A program made the translations under genes and the position numbers. A stretch of 64,000 nt of DNA. Source: VAZQ01 sp963785745. Its GTDB lineage: Bacteria; Pseudomonadota; Alphaproteobacteria; Rhizobiales; Xanthobacteraceae. The stretch's first letter is position 1; every line of letters begins with the position of its first letter. Below are positions 10,618-21,508 of the stretch, piece after piece. The notes under the pieces are model-generated. The model was not told the DNA's origin, ran no database searches, and saw only the letters and a program-made list of their open reading frames with translations. The stretch is taken from assembly GCA_963785745.1 (NCBI GenBank), contig CAWAWR010000019.1, positions 124,001 to 188,000 of the forward strand, given 5' to 3'.

Positions 10618-11346
10618 TTAATGCACAGGGGCCGCCGCCTGCTCCAGGAGCCGGCCATGGCCGCCGACATGGCCGCTCTCGCCCACGAGCCGCATCGCCG
10701 CCCAGAACGCGGCCGGCGTCGAGGAGACCACCGGCAGCCCGTGCCGCGCTTCCAGCGGCTTGTGGACGCCGAGCGTACGCAAGCCGCCGCATGAAATGAC
10801 GACGCCGTCGGCGCCGGGCGCGTTCGCCACCGACTTTCCGCTCAGGTCGATGATGTCGGCCTCGCTCATGCGCGACGGACCGCCGAATTCGAGAATGTGG
10901 AAGGCTTCGAGCGCCAGCACCTCATAGCCGCCCGCCACCAGCAGCTCTTTCAGGCGCTGGTTCACCACGTCGGTGTAGGCGGTTGTGACCGCGACGCGCT
11001 TGGCGCCGACCTCCTTGAGGCCGTCGAGGATCGCCTGGCTCATGGTCGAGACCGGCAGGCCGGTGGTCGTGCGGAGCTTTTCGAGCAGGCGATCGTGCGC
11101 CTCGGGACCGCGATAGAAGGTGAGCGACGTTCCGATCACCATGATCGCGTCGACGTTCTGCTTCACCAGATGCTCGGCCGCCGGCATGATCGCGTCGAAC
11201 GCGGCGGCGTAGCCTTCCGGCGTCAGCGAGCGCACGCCGACGCCCTTCGGGATGAACCGCTGGTTCGGATACATCTGATGGCCTTCGGCCGGGACCTTGT
11301 CCTCGGCATGCGGGACGACGAGGCCGATCGTTGCGTTGTTGCTCAT
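10618..11346 (-). CDS. Arylmalonate decarboxylase-like (Asp/Glu racemase superfamily) enzyme
   Basis: The 242-residue protein aligns with bacterial arylmalonate decarboxylase. The N-terminal active loop IGTSLTFYRG has Gly72 where racemases of the superfamily carry a first cysteine. Thr73 and Ser74 match the dioxyanion pocket, Tyr124 lies in TTAYTD, and the single catalytic Cys186 lies in ISCGGLRT. One cysteine rather than two predicts decarboxylation over racemisation; maleate isomerase is the main alternative. The start at 11346 follows AAGAAGAG. It lies directly behind two Bug receptors on the same strand, which suggests uptake and decarboxylation of a malonate-type acid. The real substrate is unknown. 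Confidence 0.78.
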   Translation of the reverse strand: MSNNATIGLVVPHAEDKVPAEGHQMYPNQRFIPKGVGVRSLTPEGYAAAFDAIMPAAEHLVKQNVDAIMVIGTSLTFYRGPEAHDRLLEKLRTTTGLPVSTMSQAILDGLKEVGAKRVAVTTAYTDVVNQRLKELLVAGGYEVLALEAFHILEFGGPSRMSEADIIDLSGKSVANAPGADGVVISCGGLRTLGVHKPLEARHGLPVVSSTPAAFWAAMRLVGESGHVGGHGRLLEQAAAPVH

Positions 11347-11432
11347 GTCTGTCTCTTCTTGTGCTGCTGGCAATGCGAGCGTCGCATGGGACGAACGCTC
11401 ACTCAATGCCCCCTATCGCTTCAGTACCAATG

Positions 11433-12407
11433 TCACTCAATGCCCCTGGCGCCGGCGGCGTCCACCACCTTGCCCCAGCGCACCAGCTCGCTCTTGATGA
11501 AGGCGCCGAGCTCGTCGGGCGTGCTGGTCAACGGCCGCAATCCGAGTTCGTGAAAGCGGCCGCGGGTGTCGGGCGAATTGACGACTTCCAGCAGCGCCTT
11601 GTTGAGCCGCGCGACGATCGGCGCCGGCGTGCTGGCGGGCGCGACGAAGGCCTGCCACGCGCTTGCATTGTAGTTGGCGATGCCGGCCTCGTGCATGGTC
11701 GGGATATCGGGAAACGCGTCGAGCCGCTGCGAGATGGTGAGCGCTAGCGCCCTCACCTTGCCGGCGCGCGCGAGCGGCATCACCGTGCTGACATCGCCGA
11801 AGTAGATCGGGACATGGCCCGCGATGACGTCCTGCAGCGCCGGCCCGCCGCCGCGATAGGGAACGTGCGTCATCTCGATGCCGGTCAGCGTCTTGAGCAG
11901 CTCGGCATTGACGTGATGCTGGGTGCCGATGCCGGCCGAAGCATAGCTCATTGCGCCGGGTTTGCCGCGCACCAGCGCTACCAGCTCCGCCACCGATTTC
12001 ACCGGCAGCGCAGGGTTCACGACCAGAACGAACGGCACCTCCGCGACCAGGGCGATCGGCGCAAAATCCTTGGCCGGATCGAACGGCACCTTCTTGTAGA
12101 CGTTCGGCGCGATCGCGTAGGTGGAGCTGGTCCCGAGCATGATGGTGTAGCCGTCGGGCGCCGCGCGCGCGACGAAACCCGCGCCGAGCGTCGTGCCGGA
12201 GCCGGCGCGGTTCTCGACCACGAACGGCTGGCCGAGCTTCGCCTCCAATCCCTTCGCGAACCAGCGCGCCAGCGCGTCGGTGCCGCCGCCGGCCGGGAAC
12301 GGCACGACGAGTTTGACCGGCTGCGCCGGATAGTCCTGCGCCCGGACATCGCCGGCGACGCATCCGGTTGCAACGATCGCTGCAAACACAATCCGCAACA
12401 GCATCAT
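11433..12407 (-). CDS. Bug-family tripartite tricarboxylate transporter substrate-binding protein
   Basis: The 324-residue protein has a signal peptide ending near DVRAQ and the Bug hallmark DYPAQPVKLVVPFPAGGGTDALAR, then SGTTLGA, DGYTIMLG, and the C-terminal GVDAAGARG-like end seen in the family. It binds a carboxylate in the periplasm for a TctA/TctB permease or for signalling. It is 5 bp from a paralogue with the same length and orientation and upstream of the decarboxylase-like gene. No permease genes are present. Confidence 0.93.
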   Translation of the reverse strand: MMLLRIVFAAIVATGCVAGDVRAQDYPAQPVKLVVPFPAGGGTDALARWFAKGLEAKLGQPFVVENRAGSGTTLGAGFVARAAPDGYTIMLGTSSTYAIAPNVYKKVPFDPAKDFAPIALVAEVPFVLVVNPALPVKSVAELVALVRGKPGAMSYASAGIGTQHHVNAELLKTLTGIEMTHVPYRGGGPALQDVIAGHVPIYFGDVSTVMPLARAGKVRALALTISQRLDAFPDIPTMHEAGIANYNASAWQAFVAPASTPAPIVARLNKALLEVVNSPDTRGRFHELGLRPLTSTPDELGAFIKSELVRWGKVVDAAGARGIE

Positions 12408-12411
12408 TCCC

Positions 12412-13386
12412 TCACTCCACGCCTTCGGCGCCGGCGGCTTGCATCACCTTGCCCCAGCGGACGATCTCGCTCTTGATGTGGTCGCCGAGTTGCTGCGGCG
12501 TGGTGTTCAGCGGCTGCCAGCCGAGCCGCGAGAAATGCGCCTTGGTGTCATCCGCGGAGAGGATGTCGTTGAACGCGCCGTTGAGCTTCGCAACGATCGC
12601 CGCCGGCGTCCTGGCCGGCGCCACGATCGCGATCCAGGCATTGGCCTCATAGTCGGTGATGCCGGCCTCGTGCATGGTCGGGATGTCCGGCATGGTGTCG
12701 ACCCGGCGCGCGGTCGTCACCGCGAGCGCCCGCAGCCTGCCGTCGCGGATCAGCTCGTGCGCCGAACCGCCGACATCGGCAAACATCATCTTCACATGGC
12801 CGGCGACGACGTCCTGCACCGCCGGGCCGCCGCCGCGGTAGCTGACATTCTTGATGTCGAGGCCGGCCATGGTGCGGAACAGCTCGGCGTTGACGTGATG
12901 CTGCGAGCCGACGCCGCCGGACGCATAGTTGAATCCCGGATTGGCCTTCAGGTAGCGCACCAGATCGGCGACCGAATGGACCGGCATCGAGGGATGCACG
13001 ATCAGCACGAAGGGCGCGGCCGCGACCAGCGCAATCGGCGCGAAATCCGTGACCGGATTGTAGGGCAGCTTCTTGTAGAGGCCGACCGCGATCGCGAAGG
13101 TCGATGAGGTGCCGAGCAGGATGGTCTGCCCATCGGGCGCCGACTTGGCGACGAAGTTCGCGCCGATGGTGGTGCCCGATCCGGGGCGGTTCTCCACCAC
13201 GAAGGGCTGGCCGAAGCGCCGCTCCAATCCCTTCGAGAAATAGCGCGCCATGGCGTCGGTGCCGCCGCCGGCGGCATAGGGCACGACAAAGCGGACGGGC
13301 TGGGTGGGATAGTCCTGCGCCTGCGCGATGCCGCAAAGCGCAAGCCAGATGGCGGCCGCTGCTGCGATGCTGTGCGTACGGGACAC
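12412..13386 (-). CDS. Bug-family TTT substrate-binding protein (tandem paralogue)
   Basis: This 324-residue protein has a clean signal peptide (MSRTHSIAAAAAIW... ending GIAQAQ) and the same motifs as its downstream neighbour: YPTQPVRFVVPYAAGGGTDA, SGTTIGA, and VGSQHHVNAELF versus IGTQHHVNAELL in the paralogue. The shared ligand-pocket sequence suggests a recent duplication. The pair and the decarboxylase-like gene form a small minus-strand operon inserted between purC and purS. Confidence 0.93.
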   Translation of the reverse strand: MSRTHSIAAAAAIWLALCGIAQAQDYPTQPVRFVVPYAAGGGTDAMARYFSKGLERRFGQPFVVENRPGSGTTIGANFVAKSAPDGQTILLGTSSTFAIAVGLYKKLPYNPVTDFAPIALVAAAPFVLIVHPSMPVHSVADLVRYLKANPGFNYASGGVGSQHHVNAELFRTMAGLDIKNVSYRGGGPAVQDVVAGHVKMMFADVGGSAHELIRDGRLRALAVTTARRVDTMPDIPTMHEAGITDYEANAWIAIVAPARTPAAIVAKLNGAFNDILSADDTKAHFSRLGWQPLNTTPQQLGDHIKSEIVRWGKVMQAAGAEGVE

Positions 13387-13514
13387 GTCGCCTCCCGATC
13401 AATGCGTCCGCTCTTGCGTCGGGCGTCAGTTGTCGAGCGTCAGTCTAAAGACGCAAATGGCCGGCACAAGGCCGACCATCACGCATCGACATGCGACGAA
13501 ATGATCTTTGAACG

Positions 13515-14282
13515 TCAGCCCTTCACCAGCACCGGGCCGGTGCCCTGCGGCCGCTCGCCCTCGTTCATGATGCCGAGCCGCTTGGCGACTTCGGTATAGG
13601 CCTCGAGCAGGCCGCCGAGGTCCTTGCGGAAGCGATCCTTGTCGAGCTTCTCGTTCGACTTGATGTCCCACAGCCGGCACGAGTCCGGCGAGATCTCGTC
13701 GGCGACCACGATCCGCATCAGGTCGTTCTCCCACAGCCGCCCGGTCTCCATCTTGAAGTCGACCAGACGGATGCCGACGCCGAGGAAGACGCCGGAGAGG
13801 AAGTCGTTGACGCGGATGGCCAGCGCCATGATGTCGTCGATCTCCTGCGGCGTCGCCCAGCCGAAGGCGGTGATGTGCTCTTCCGACACCATCGGGTCGT
13901 TGAGCTGGTCGTTCTTGTAGTAGAACTCGATGATCGAGCGCGGCAGCTGCGTGCCCTCCTCGATCCCCAGCCGCTGCGAGAGCGAGCCCGCCGCGACATT
14001 GCGCACGACGACCTCGAGCGGGATGATCTCCACCTCGCGGATCAACTGCTCGCGCATGTTGAGCCGCCTGATGAAGTGCGTCGGCACCCCGATGTCGTTG
14101 AGGTGCTGGAAGACGTATTCCGAGATGCGGTTGTTGAGGACGCCCTTGCCCTCGATCACCTCATGCTTCTTGGCATTGAAGGCGGTCGCGTCATCCTTGA
14201 AGTGCTGGATCAGTGTTCCCGGCTCCGGTCCTTCATAAAGGACCTTGGCCTTGCCTTCATAGATTCGACGGCGGCGGCTCAT
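13515..14282 (-). CDS. purC: Phosphoribosylaminoimidazole-succinocarboxamide synthase PurC
   Basis: SAICAR synthase adds aspartate to CAIR in purine synthesis. The product starts MSRRRRIYEGKAK and contains RNVAAGSLSQRLGIEEG and FYYKNDQLNDPMVSE, all standard for alphaproteobacterial PurC of about 255 residues. The start at 14282 is chosen by family convention; an in-frame ATG at 14312 would add ten residues, and neither has a strong ribosome site. It is the first gene of the minus-strand purine block. Confidence 0.97.
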   Translation of the reverse strand: MSRRRRIYEGKAKVLYEGPEPGTLIQHFKDDATAFNAKKHEVIEGKGVLNNRISEYVFQHLNDIGVPTHFIRRLNMREQLIREVEIIPLEVVVRNVAAGSLSQRLGIEEGTQLPRSIIEFYYKNDQLNDPMVSEEHITAFGWATPQEIDDIMALAIRVNDFLSGVFLGVGIRLVDFKMETGRLWENDLMRIVVADEISPDSCRLWDIKSNEKLDKDRFRKDLGGLLEAYTEVAKRLGIMNEGERPQGTGPVLVKG

Positions 14283-14579
14283 CGGCGTGTACCGTGGTTT
14301 GTGAAAATCCATATTGGATGCCGTGGCTCCGTTTTGCGAATTGTTTTTCCGCGGCGTGGAGAACGCTGGCGCCTACTGAAGCAACTGACTAGGCCACGCG
14401 TCCAGATCAGGCAACCTATCCGATCGGGCCCCCCAGCACAATCGATACGGACGGACATGTTCCACACGTTGTCACAGCGCGAATCATGTTGCCACGATGT
14501 TGCCTTGACCATCATGCCTCGCTATGCAAGGCGGCAGGAAGCTGCCATCAACAGTGACACCAGCAACACGAGGCATGTC

Positions 14580-14903
14580 ATGACCACGTTCGACAAGCGT
14601 GAGGAAGGTTTCGAGAAGCAGTTCGCGCATGACGAGGAGCTGAAATTCAAAGCGACGTCTCGACGCAACAAGTTGCTTGGGCTTTGGGCCGCCGAGAAGC
14701 TCGGACGCAAGGGCCCCGACGCCGAGACCTATGCGAAAGAAGTTGTCATGGCGGACTTCGAGGAGGCCGGCGAGGACGACGTCTTCCGCAAGGTCCGCAA
14801 GGATTTCGACGCCACCGGCGTCGCCGCGACCGATCAGGAGATTCGCACCACCATGATCGAGCTGATGGGCAGGGCGGTCGAGCAGATCAAGTCCGGTACG
14901 TAG
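14580..14903 (+). CDS. F1-ATPase inhibitor zeta-subunit family protein (DUF1476)
   Basis: The 107-residue protein begins MTTFDKREEGFEKQFAHDEE and continues with RRNKLLGLWAAEKLG, the DUF1476 signature. Members include the zeta subunit of Paracoccus denitrificans, which blocks ATP hydrolysis by F1. A GAGG ribosome site precedes the start. The gene is divergent from purC, an arrangement I recall as conserved in alphaproteobacteria; the shared 297-bp region must hold both promoters. Confidence 0.9.
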   Translation: MTTFDKREEGFEKQFAHDEELKFKATSRRNKLLGLWAAEKLGRKGPDAETYAKEVVMADFEEAGEDDVFRKVRKDFDATGVAATDQEIRTTMIELMGRAVEQIKSGT

Positions 14904-14946
14904 CCGCGCGCCAATACAAGCAGCCATACAAGTCAGGGCCTCATCG

Positions 14947-15723
14947 ATGTCATCGCTCCCCGGCTTTTCACTCGCCGCGCGGTTGCGCGCCGGCGAGACC
15001 GTCCACACCGGCTGGTGCGGCCTGCCCGCGCCGATCGTGGCCGAGGTCGTCGCCCGCGAAGGCTTCTCGGCGGTGACGCTCGATTCGCAGCACGGCATGT
15101 GGGACCTCGCCGGGCTCGCGACCGGCATCGCCGCCGTGCGCCAGGCCGGCTCGGCGCCGATCGTGCGCGTGCCGCTCGGCGACTTCGCGATGGTCAGCCG
15201 CGTCCTCGATTTCGGCGCGGAAGGCATCATCGCCCCGATGATCAACTCCGCGGCCGATGCGCGCGCCTTCGCCGCGGCGGCGAAATTCCCGCCGATCGGC
15301 GAGCGCAGCTGGGGCCCGCACCGCGCCACCATGCTCGCCGGCATCGCCGACCAGAAGGACTATCTCGCGAACGGCAACGACAACATCGTCACGCTGGCGA
15401 TGATCGAGACCCGCACCGCGCTCGCCAATATCGACGCGATCGCATCGACGCCGGGCATCGACGGGCTGTTCCTCGGGCCGTCCGATCTCTCGATCGCCTT
15501 GTCGGACGGACGCACGCTCGACCCGGAGTCGAAGGCGGTCGAGGCCGAGCTCGATCGCATCGTGGCGGCCGCGCAGAAGGCCGGCAAGATTGCGGGCGCC
15601 TATTGCGCGACCGCGGAGCGCGCGCTGGCGGTGGCCAAGCGCGGCATGCGCTTCTGCGCGATTTCGAGCGACATGGCGTTCCTGCGCGCCGGCGCGCGCC
15701 TCCAGCTCGACAAGCTCAAGTAA
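14947..15723 (+). CDS. HpcH/HpaI-type class II aldolase
   Basis: The 258-residue protein has the HpcH/HpaI aldolase active-site residues: His49 in SQHG, Glu154 in IETRTAL, and Asp180 in GPSDLS, with a conserved SWGPHRA loop at 121-127. These metal-dependent enzymes cleave 2-keto-3-deoxy or 4-hydroxy-2-oxo acids to pyruvate or a related 2-oxo acid plus an aldehyde. The exact substrate is not visible. It follows the zeta gene by 43 bp and converges with the methyltransferase gene. Confidence 0.88.
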   Translation: MSSLPGFSLAARLRAGETVHTGWCGLPAPIVAEVVAREGFSAVTLDSQHGMWDLAGLATGIAAVRQAGSAPIVRVPLGDFAMVSRVLDFGAEGIIAPMINSAADARAFAAAAKFPPIGERSWGPHRATMLAGIADQKDYLANGNDNIVTLAMIETRTALANIDAIASTPGIDGLFLGPSDLSIALSDGRTLDPESKAVEAELDRIVAAAQKAGKIAGAYCATAERALAVAKRGMRFCAISSDMAFLRAGARLQLDKLK

Positions 15724-15738
15724 CGATCGGATCGCCGT

Positions 15739-16953
15739 TCACGAACCGGCTTCGAGCGCGACAATCCTGGCGTCGAGATCGTCGAGCACGCCCGTGGCGT
15801 CGCGTTCGACGTCGCCGGCCGCGACCGAGACCAGACGATAGCCGCGCTCGGCAAGCCACGCGCGCCGGTCCGCGCGCTCCTTCGCCGCCGCCGCGCCCTC
15901 CCCCTCCGGCACGAGATCGACCACCACGCGCAGCGGGAACGACACGAGGTCGGCCATGTGGCGCCCGATCGGCGTCTGCCGCTTGAAGCCACGGCCGGCG
16001 AAGCGGCGGTCCTTGGTGAGCGCGTCCCACAACGCGCGCTCGGCTTCGGTCGGGTTGCGCCGGAGCAGGCGCGCGAGGCCGCGCACCGGCGCGCGCTCGT
16101 CCGGCACCCGCCCCGCGGCGTGCTCGGCCAGGAGCGTGCGCAGCATCTCCGCGTCGGCGCCGTCGAGCACGCCGCCGCGCGCCGGCCCCTTGCGGCCCTC
16201 GGCGATCGCCATGATGACGCCCTGCAGAGTCTGGATGTCCTGCCGCGATGGGCCCATGCGGTGGAAGATGTTGCGCAGGTTGATCAGCATGGTGTCGCGC
16301 TTGTCGGCGGGCCGGAAATATTCGACCCGCTCGAGCTCGCGTTCGAGATTGGCGAAGAAGGCGAGCAGTTGCTCGCGGGTCGCGGGCGCGGATTTCTGCG
16401 GCATCGCGAACGGCAGCACGCCGCCGGACGTGTGCTTGCACCACTCGTAGCCGATGATCAGCACCGCCTGCGCGAGGTTGAGGGAGGCGAAGGCCGGGTT
16501 GACCGGCAGCGTCACGATGCGGTCGGCGAGCGCGACTTCGTGGTTCTCGAGCCCGTAGCGCTCGCGCCCGAACACCACGCCGACGGTCTCGCCGCCCGCG
16601 ATCTTCGGCGCCATCAGCTCTGCCGCCGCCTCCGGCGATACCACGGGCTTGGCCTGATCGTGCGCCCGCGCGGTGGTGGCCAGCACGAAGGTCAGGTCGG
16701 CGATCGCCGCCTCGACGGTGTCGAACAACGCGGCGTTGTCGAGCACCCGATCGGCGCCCGACGCGGCCACCCAGGCGCGCGGATTGGGCCAGCCGTCGCG
16801 CGGCTTGACCAGCCGCAGCCGCGACAGGCCGAAATTCGCCATGGCGCGCGCCGCCGCACCGATGTTGTCGCCGAGCTGGGGCTCGACCAGGATGACCACC
16901 GGGGCCGGCGTCTCGATCCAGCGCTTGGTCTTGTCGGTGCCTGCGCCCGGCAT
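15739..16953 (-). CDS. trmJ: TrmJ-family tRNA/rRNA methyltransferase fused to DUF559 domain
   Basis: Residues 1 to about 255 are a SpoU/TrmJ methyltransferase with VEPQLGDNIGAAARAMANFG (24-42), VVFGRERYGLENHE (126-139) and SLNLAQAVLIIGYEW (157-171), the knot-forming S-adenosylmethionine site. TrmJ 2'-O-methylates position 32 of tRNA. Residues about 291-400 resemble DUF559, a small PD-(D/E)XK-like domain (LLRRNPTEAERALWDAL, IGRHMADLV, RRAWLAERGYRL). The usual acidic catalytic stretch (E-x-D-G) reads VVVDLVPEG here, so nuclease activity is doubtful. The start at 16953 follows GAGGAG. Confidence 0.88.
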   Translation of the reverse strand: MPGAGTDKTKRWIETPAPVVILVEPQLGDNIGAAARAMANFGLSRLRLVKPRDGWPNPRAWVAASGADRVLDNAALFDTVEAAIADLTFVLATTARAHDQAKPVVSPEAAAELMAPKIAGGETVGVVFGRERYGLENHEVALADRIVTLPVNPAFASLNLAQAVLIIGYEWCKHTSGGVLPFAMPQKSAPATREQLLAFFANLERELERVEYFRPADKRDTMLINLRNIFHRMGPSRQDIQTLQGVIMAIAEGRKGPARGGVLDGADAEMLRTLLAEHAAGRVPDERAPVRGLARLLRRNPTEAERALWDALTKDRRFAGRGFKRQTPIGRHMADLVSFPLRVVVDLVPEGEGAAAAKERADRRAWLAERGYRLVSVAAGDVERDATGVLDDLDARIVALEAGS

Positions 16954-17275
16954 GCCGTGCTCCTCGGCGGGCAAATGCCCTGAGGGCCAGCCCCTGCCCA
17001 AGCCGGCCGCTTGCGTCAAGCGGCGGCACCGGCTCCTCAACCAGCCGCACCCTGGCCCGCCAGCGCCTATCTCGTACCTAGCAACAAGGCTTTTACCAGC
17101 GGAGTGCGGATGCTATAGGGCGCGCGCCGAACTCCCGTCAGTCGACTTCCCGGTTGGCGATGTCCGCGCCGAGAACAACCCATTCGAGGGCCCGAGGGGA
17201 GACGCCTCTCCAGCGCGCCCGCCAATGTTCAGTTTCCGGTCGGCCCAAACAAGCACGGCGACCAGAGGTGCAAGC
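16954..17275. other. Intergenic region upstream of the isocitrate dehydrogenase genes
   Basis: These 322 bp separate the divergent methyltransferase and monomeric dehydrogenase genes and should hold both promoters. A weak TGCTATAGG -10-like sequence occurs near 17110. I see no gene or repeat here. Confidence 0.5.
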
Positions 17276-19499
<2,224 letters not shown>

Positions 19500-19559
19500 C
19501 GCGGAGTCCGGCGGCGGCGGGCGTTTCCGAGGCCATCACTCGAAAGGTGACTCGTTAAA

Positions 19560-20774
19560 ATGGCGAAGATCAAGGTGAAGAATCCGGTCGTCGAGATGGA
19601 CGGCGACGAGATGACCCGGATCATCTGGAAGCTGATCAAGGACAAGCTGATCCACCCCTACCTCGATATCGACCTGCTCTACTACGACCTCGGCATGGAG
19701 AGCCGGGACGCCACCAACGACCAGATCACCATCGACGCCGCCAACAAGACCCGCGAGGTCGGCGTTGCGGTCAAATGCGCGACGATCACGCCCGACGCCG
19801 GCCGGGTGAAGGAATTCAACCTCAAGGAAATGTGGCGCTCGCCCAACGGCACGATCCGCAACATCCTCGGCGGCGTCATCTTCCGCGAGCCGATCATCTG
19901 CAAGAACGTGCCGAAGCTGGTGCCGGGCTGGACCAAGCCGATCATCATCGGCCGCCACGCCTATGGCGACCAGTACCGCGCCACCGACTTCAAGGTGCCC
20001 GGCAAGGGCAAGCTCTACATCACCTTCGTCGGCGACGATGGGGCGAAGATCGAGCGCGAAGTGTTCCAGTTCCCGGGCGCCGGCATCGCAATGGCGATGT
20101 ACAACCTCGAAGACTCGATCCGCGATTTCGCGCGCGCCTCGATGAACTATGCGCTCAACCGCGGCTACCCGCTCTACCTTTCGACCAAGAACACGATCAT
20201 CAAAGTCTATGACGGCCGCTTCTCCGACATTTTCCAGGAGATCTTCGACAACGAATTCAAGGACAAGTTCGCGCAGAAGAAGATCACCTACGAGCACCGC
20301 CTGATCGACGACATGGTCGCGTCGGCGCTGAAGTGGTCGGGCGGCTACGTGTGGGCCTGCAAGAACTACGACGGCGACGTGCAGTCCGATACCGTCGCGC
20401 AGGGCTACGGCTCGCTCGGCCTGATGACGTCGGTGCTCACCACGCCGGACGGCAAGGTGGTGGAGGCCGAGGCCGCGCACGGCACGGTCACCCGCCACTA
20501 CCGCCAGCACCAGAAGGGCGAGCAGACCTCCACCAATTCGGTGGCTTCAATCCTCGCCTGGTCCCGCGGGCTCGCGCATCGCGCCAAGCTGGACAACAAT
20601 CCAGAGCTGTCGAAGTTCGCCGACACGCTCGAAAAAGTAACGGTCGGGACCGTCGAGGCCGGCGACATGACCAAGGATCTCGCGATCCTGGTCGGCCCCG
20701 ACCAGAAGTGGCTTTCCACCACCGGCTTCCTTGACAAGATTGACGAAAACCTCAAGAAGGCGATGAAAGCCTGA
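19560..20774 (+). CDS. icd: Homodimeric NADP-dependent isocitrate dehydrogenase
   Basis: The 404-residue protein is the eukaryote-like homodimeric NADP-IDH common in alphaproteobacteria: VVEMDGDEMTRIIWKLIKD at the start, GTIRNILGGVIFREPI, IIGRHAYGDQYRATDF and EAAHGTVTRHYRQHQKGE. It decarboxylates isocitrate to 2-oxoglutarate in the TCA cycle. It lies 60 bp behind the unrelated monomeric isozyme and is followed by a good terminator. Having both isozymes in tandem is unusual. Confidence 0.96.
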   Translation: MAKIKVKNPVVEMDGDEMTRIIWKLIKDKLIHPYLDIDLLYYDLGMESRDATNDQITIDAANKTREVGVAVKCATITPDAGRVKEFNLKEMWRSPNGTIRNILGGVIFREPIICKNVPKLVPGWTKPIIIGRHAYGDQYRATDFKVPGKGKLYITFVGDDGAKIEREVFQFPGAGIAMAMYNLEDSIRDFARASMNYALNRGYPLYLSTKNTIIKVYDGRFSDIFQEIFDNEFKDKFAQKKITYEHRLIDDMVASALKWSGGYVWACKNYDGDVQSDTVAQGYGSLGLMTSVLTTPDGKVVEAEAAHGTVTRHYRQHQKGEQTSTNSVASILAWSRGLAHRAKLDNNPELSKFADTLEKVTVGTVEAGDMTKDLAILVGPDQKWLSTTGFLDKIDENLKKAMKA

Positions 20775-20839
20775 CGCCAAATCGCGCTGTCGCGGCATAA
20801 AACGCCGCCGGCGAAGGCGTGATCACAATTTAGTCACGG

Positions 20840-20863
20840 AACGGCGCGGGCATCCGCGCCGTT
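20840..20863 (+). terminator. Rho-independent terminator after icd
   Basis: AACGGCGCGG pairs with CCGCGCCGTT across a 4-base loop (GCAT), followed by a T-rich tail (TTGATTTCGTTGTT). It lies 65 bp after the icd stop. Confidence 0.75.
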
Positions 20864-20981
20864 TGATTTCGTTGTTCCTGTGTCTGGAACCGACGCAAGA
20901 GAGTGCCTACTTACCCGGTCGCGGAATTTTTCCGGCCGCGGACCCACCGATCGTCGAACATTTCACCGAGGAGAAGCCGTG

Positions 20982-21395
20982 ATGATGATGACCCAGCCTG
21001 CTTCCGCTACCGGCGCCCTGCCCTGTGTCGACATCCATTTCGACGATCGCGTCATGGAAGGGATGCTATCCGTGCCACTCCCGGATACCCAGGAGCTGCT
21101 GGCGCGTCCCGCCGGCACCACCATCCCCGGTTTCGCGCCCGGGCGTCCGCCGCTGTCCGACGAAGTGGATGAGGATAGCCTCGACCTCGATGACGGCGAC
21201 GACGACGATGATGAGGACGACGACGAAGAAGAGGATGAAGACGAGGACGGCGAGGAAGACGAGGAAGAAGGCGACGAAGAAGAGGACGACGAGGAAGACG
21301 AGGAAGGCGACGAAGAAGAGGACGAAGACGAGGAAGAAGAAGACGATGATGAGGAGGAGGAGGAAGAAGAGGAAGAAGAAGAAGAAAAAAAGTGA
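20982..21395 (+). CDS. Extremely acidic low-complexity protein
   Basis: The 137-residue protein has an ordinary N-terminal part (MMMTQPASATGALPCVDIHF, then a proline-rich linker) and, from residue 60 to 135, almost only aspartate and glutamate, ending in two lysines. The start follows a GAGGAG site. No family function can be assigned. Such tails can bind basic proteins, metal ions or nucleic-acid-binding proteins. The tail is encoded by degenerate GAN triplets and could vary in length between strains. The serine-rich reading on the other strand is a shadow. Confidence 0.7.
   Translation: MMMTQPASATGALPCVDIHFDDRVMEGMLSVPLPDTQELLARPAGTTIPGFAPGRPPLSDEVDEDSLDLDDGDDDDDEDDDEEEDEDEDGEEDEEEGDEEEDDEEDEEGDEEEDEDEEEEDDDEEEEEEEEEEEEKK
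21159..21386. repeat. GAA/GAG/GAC triplet-rich low-complexity tract
   Basis: About 228 bp of nearly pure GAN codons encode the Asp/Glu tail of the preceding protein. The tract is strongly purine-biased on the plus strand. Confidence 0.8.
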
Positions 21396-21508
21396 TGCTG
21401 CCCTCCCGGCGGTAACAACGACATCGACTTCGGGCCCGGTGGCGACCTCGTCCGTCCGTGCCAGACCGACCTGAACATGGCAGACGGCGCGCCGGTCCGC
21501 GTTGCGAT

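Noticed and set aside
20963..21478. Polyserine open frame opposite the acidic protein gene
   Set aside because: It is the complement of the GAN-repeat tract, with no ribosome site or family match.
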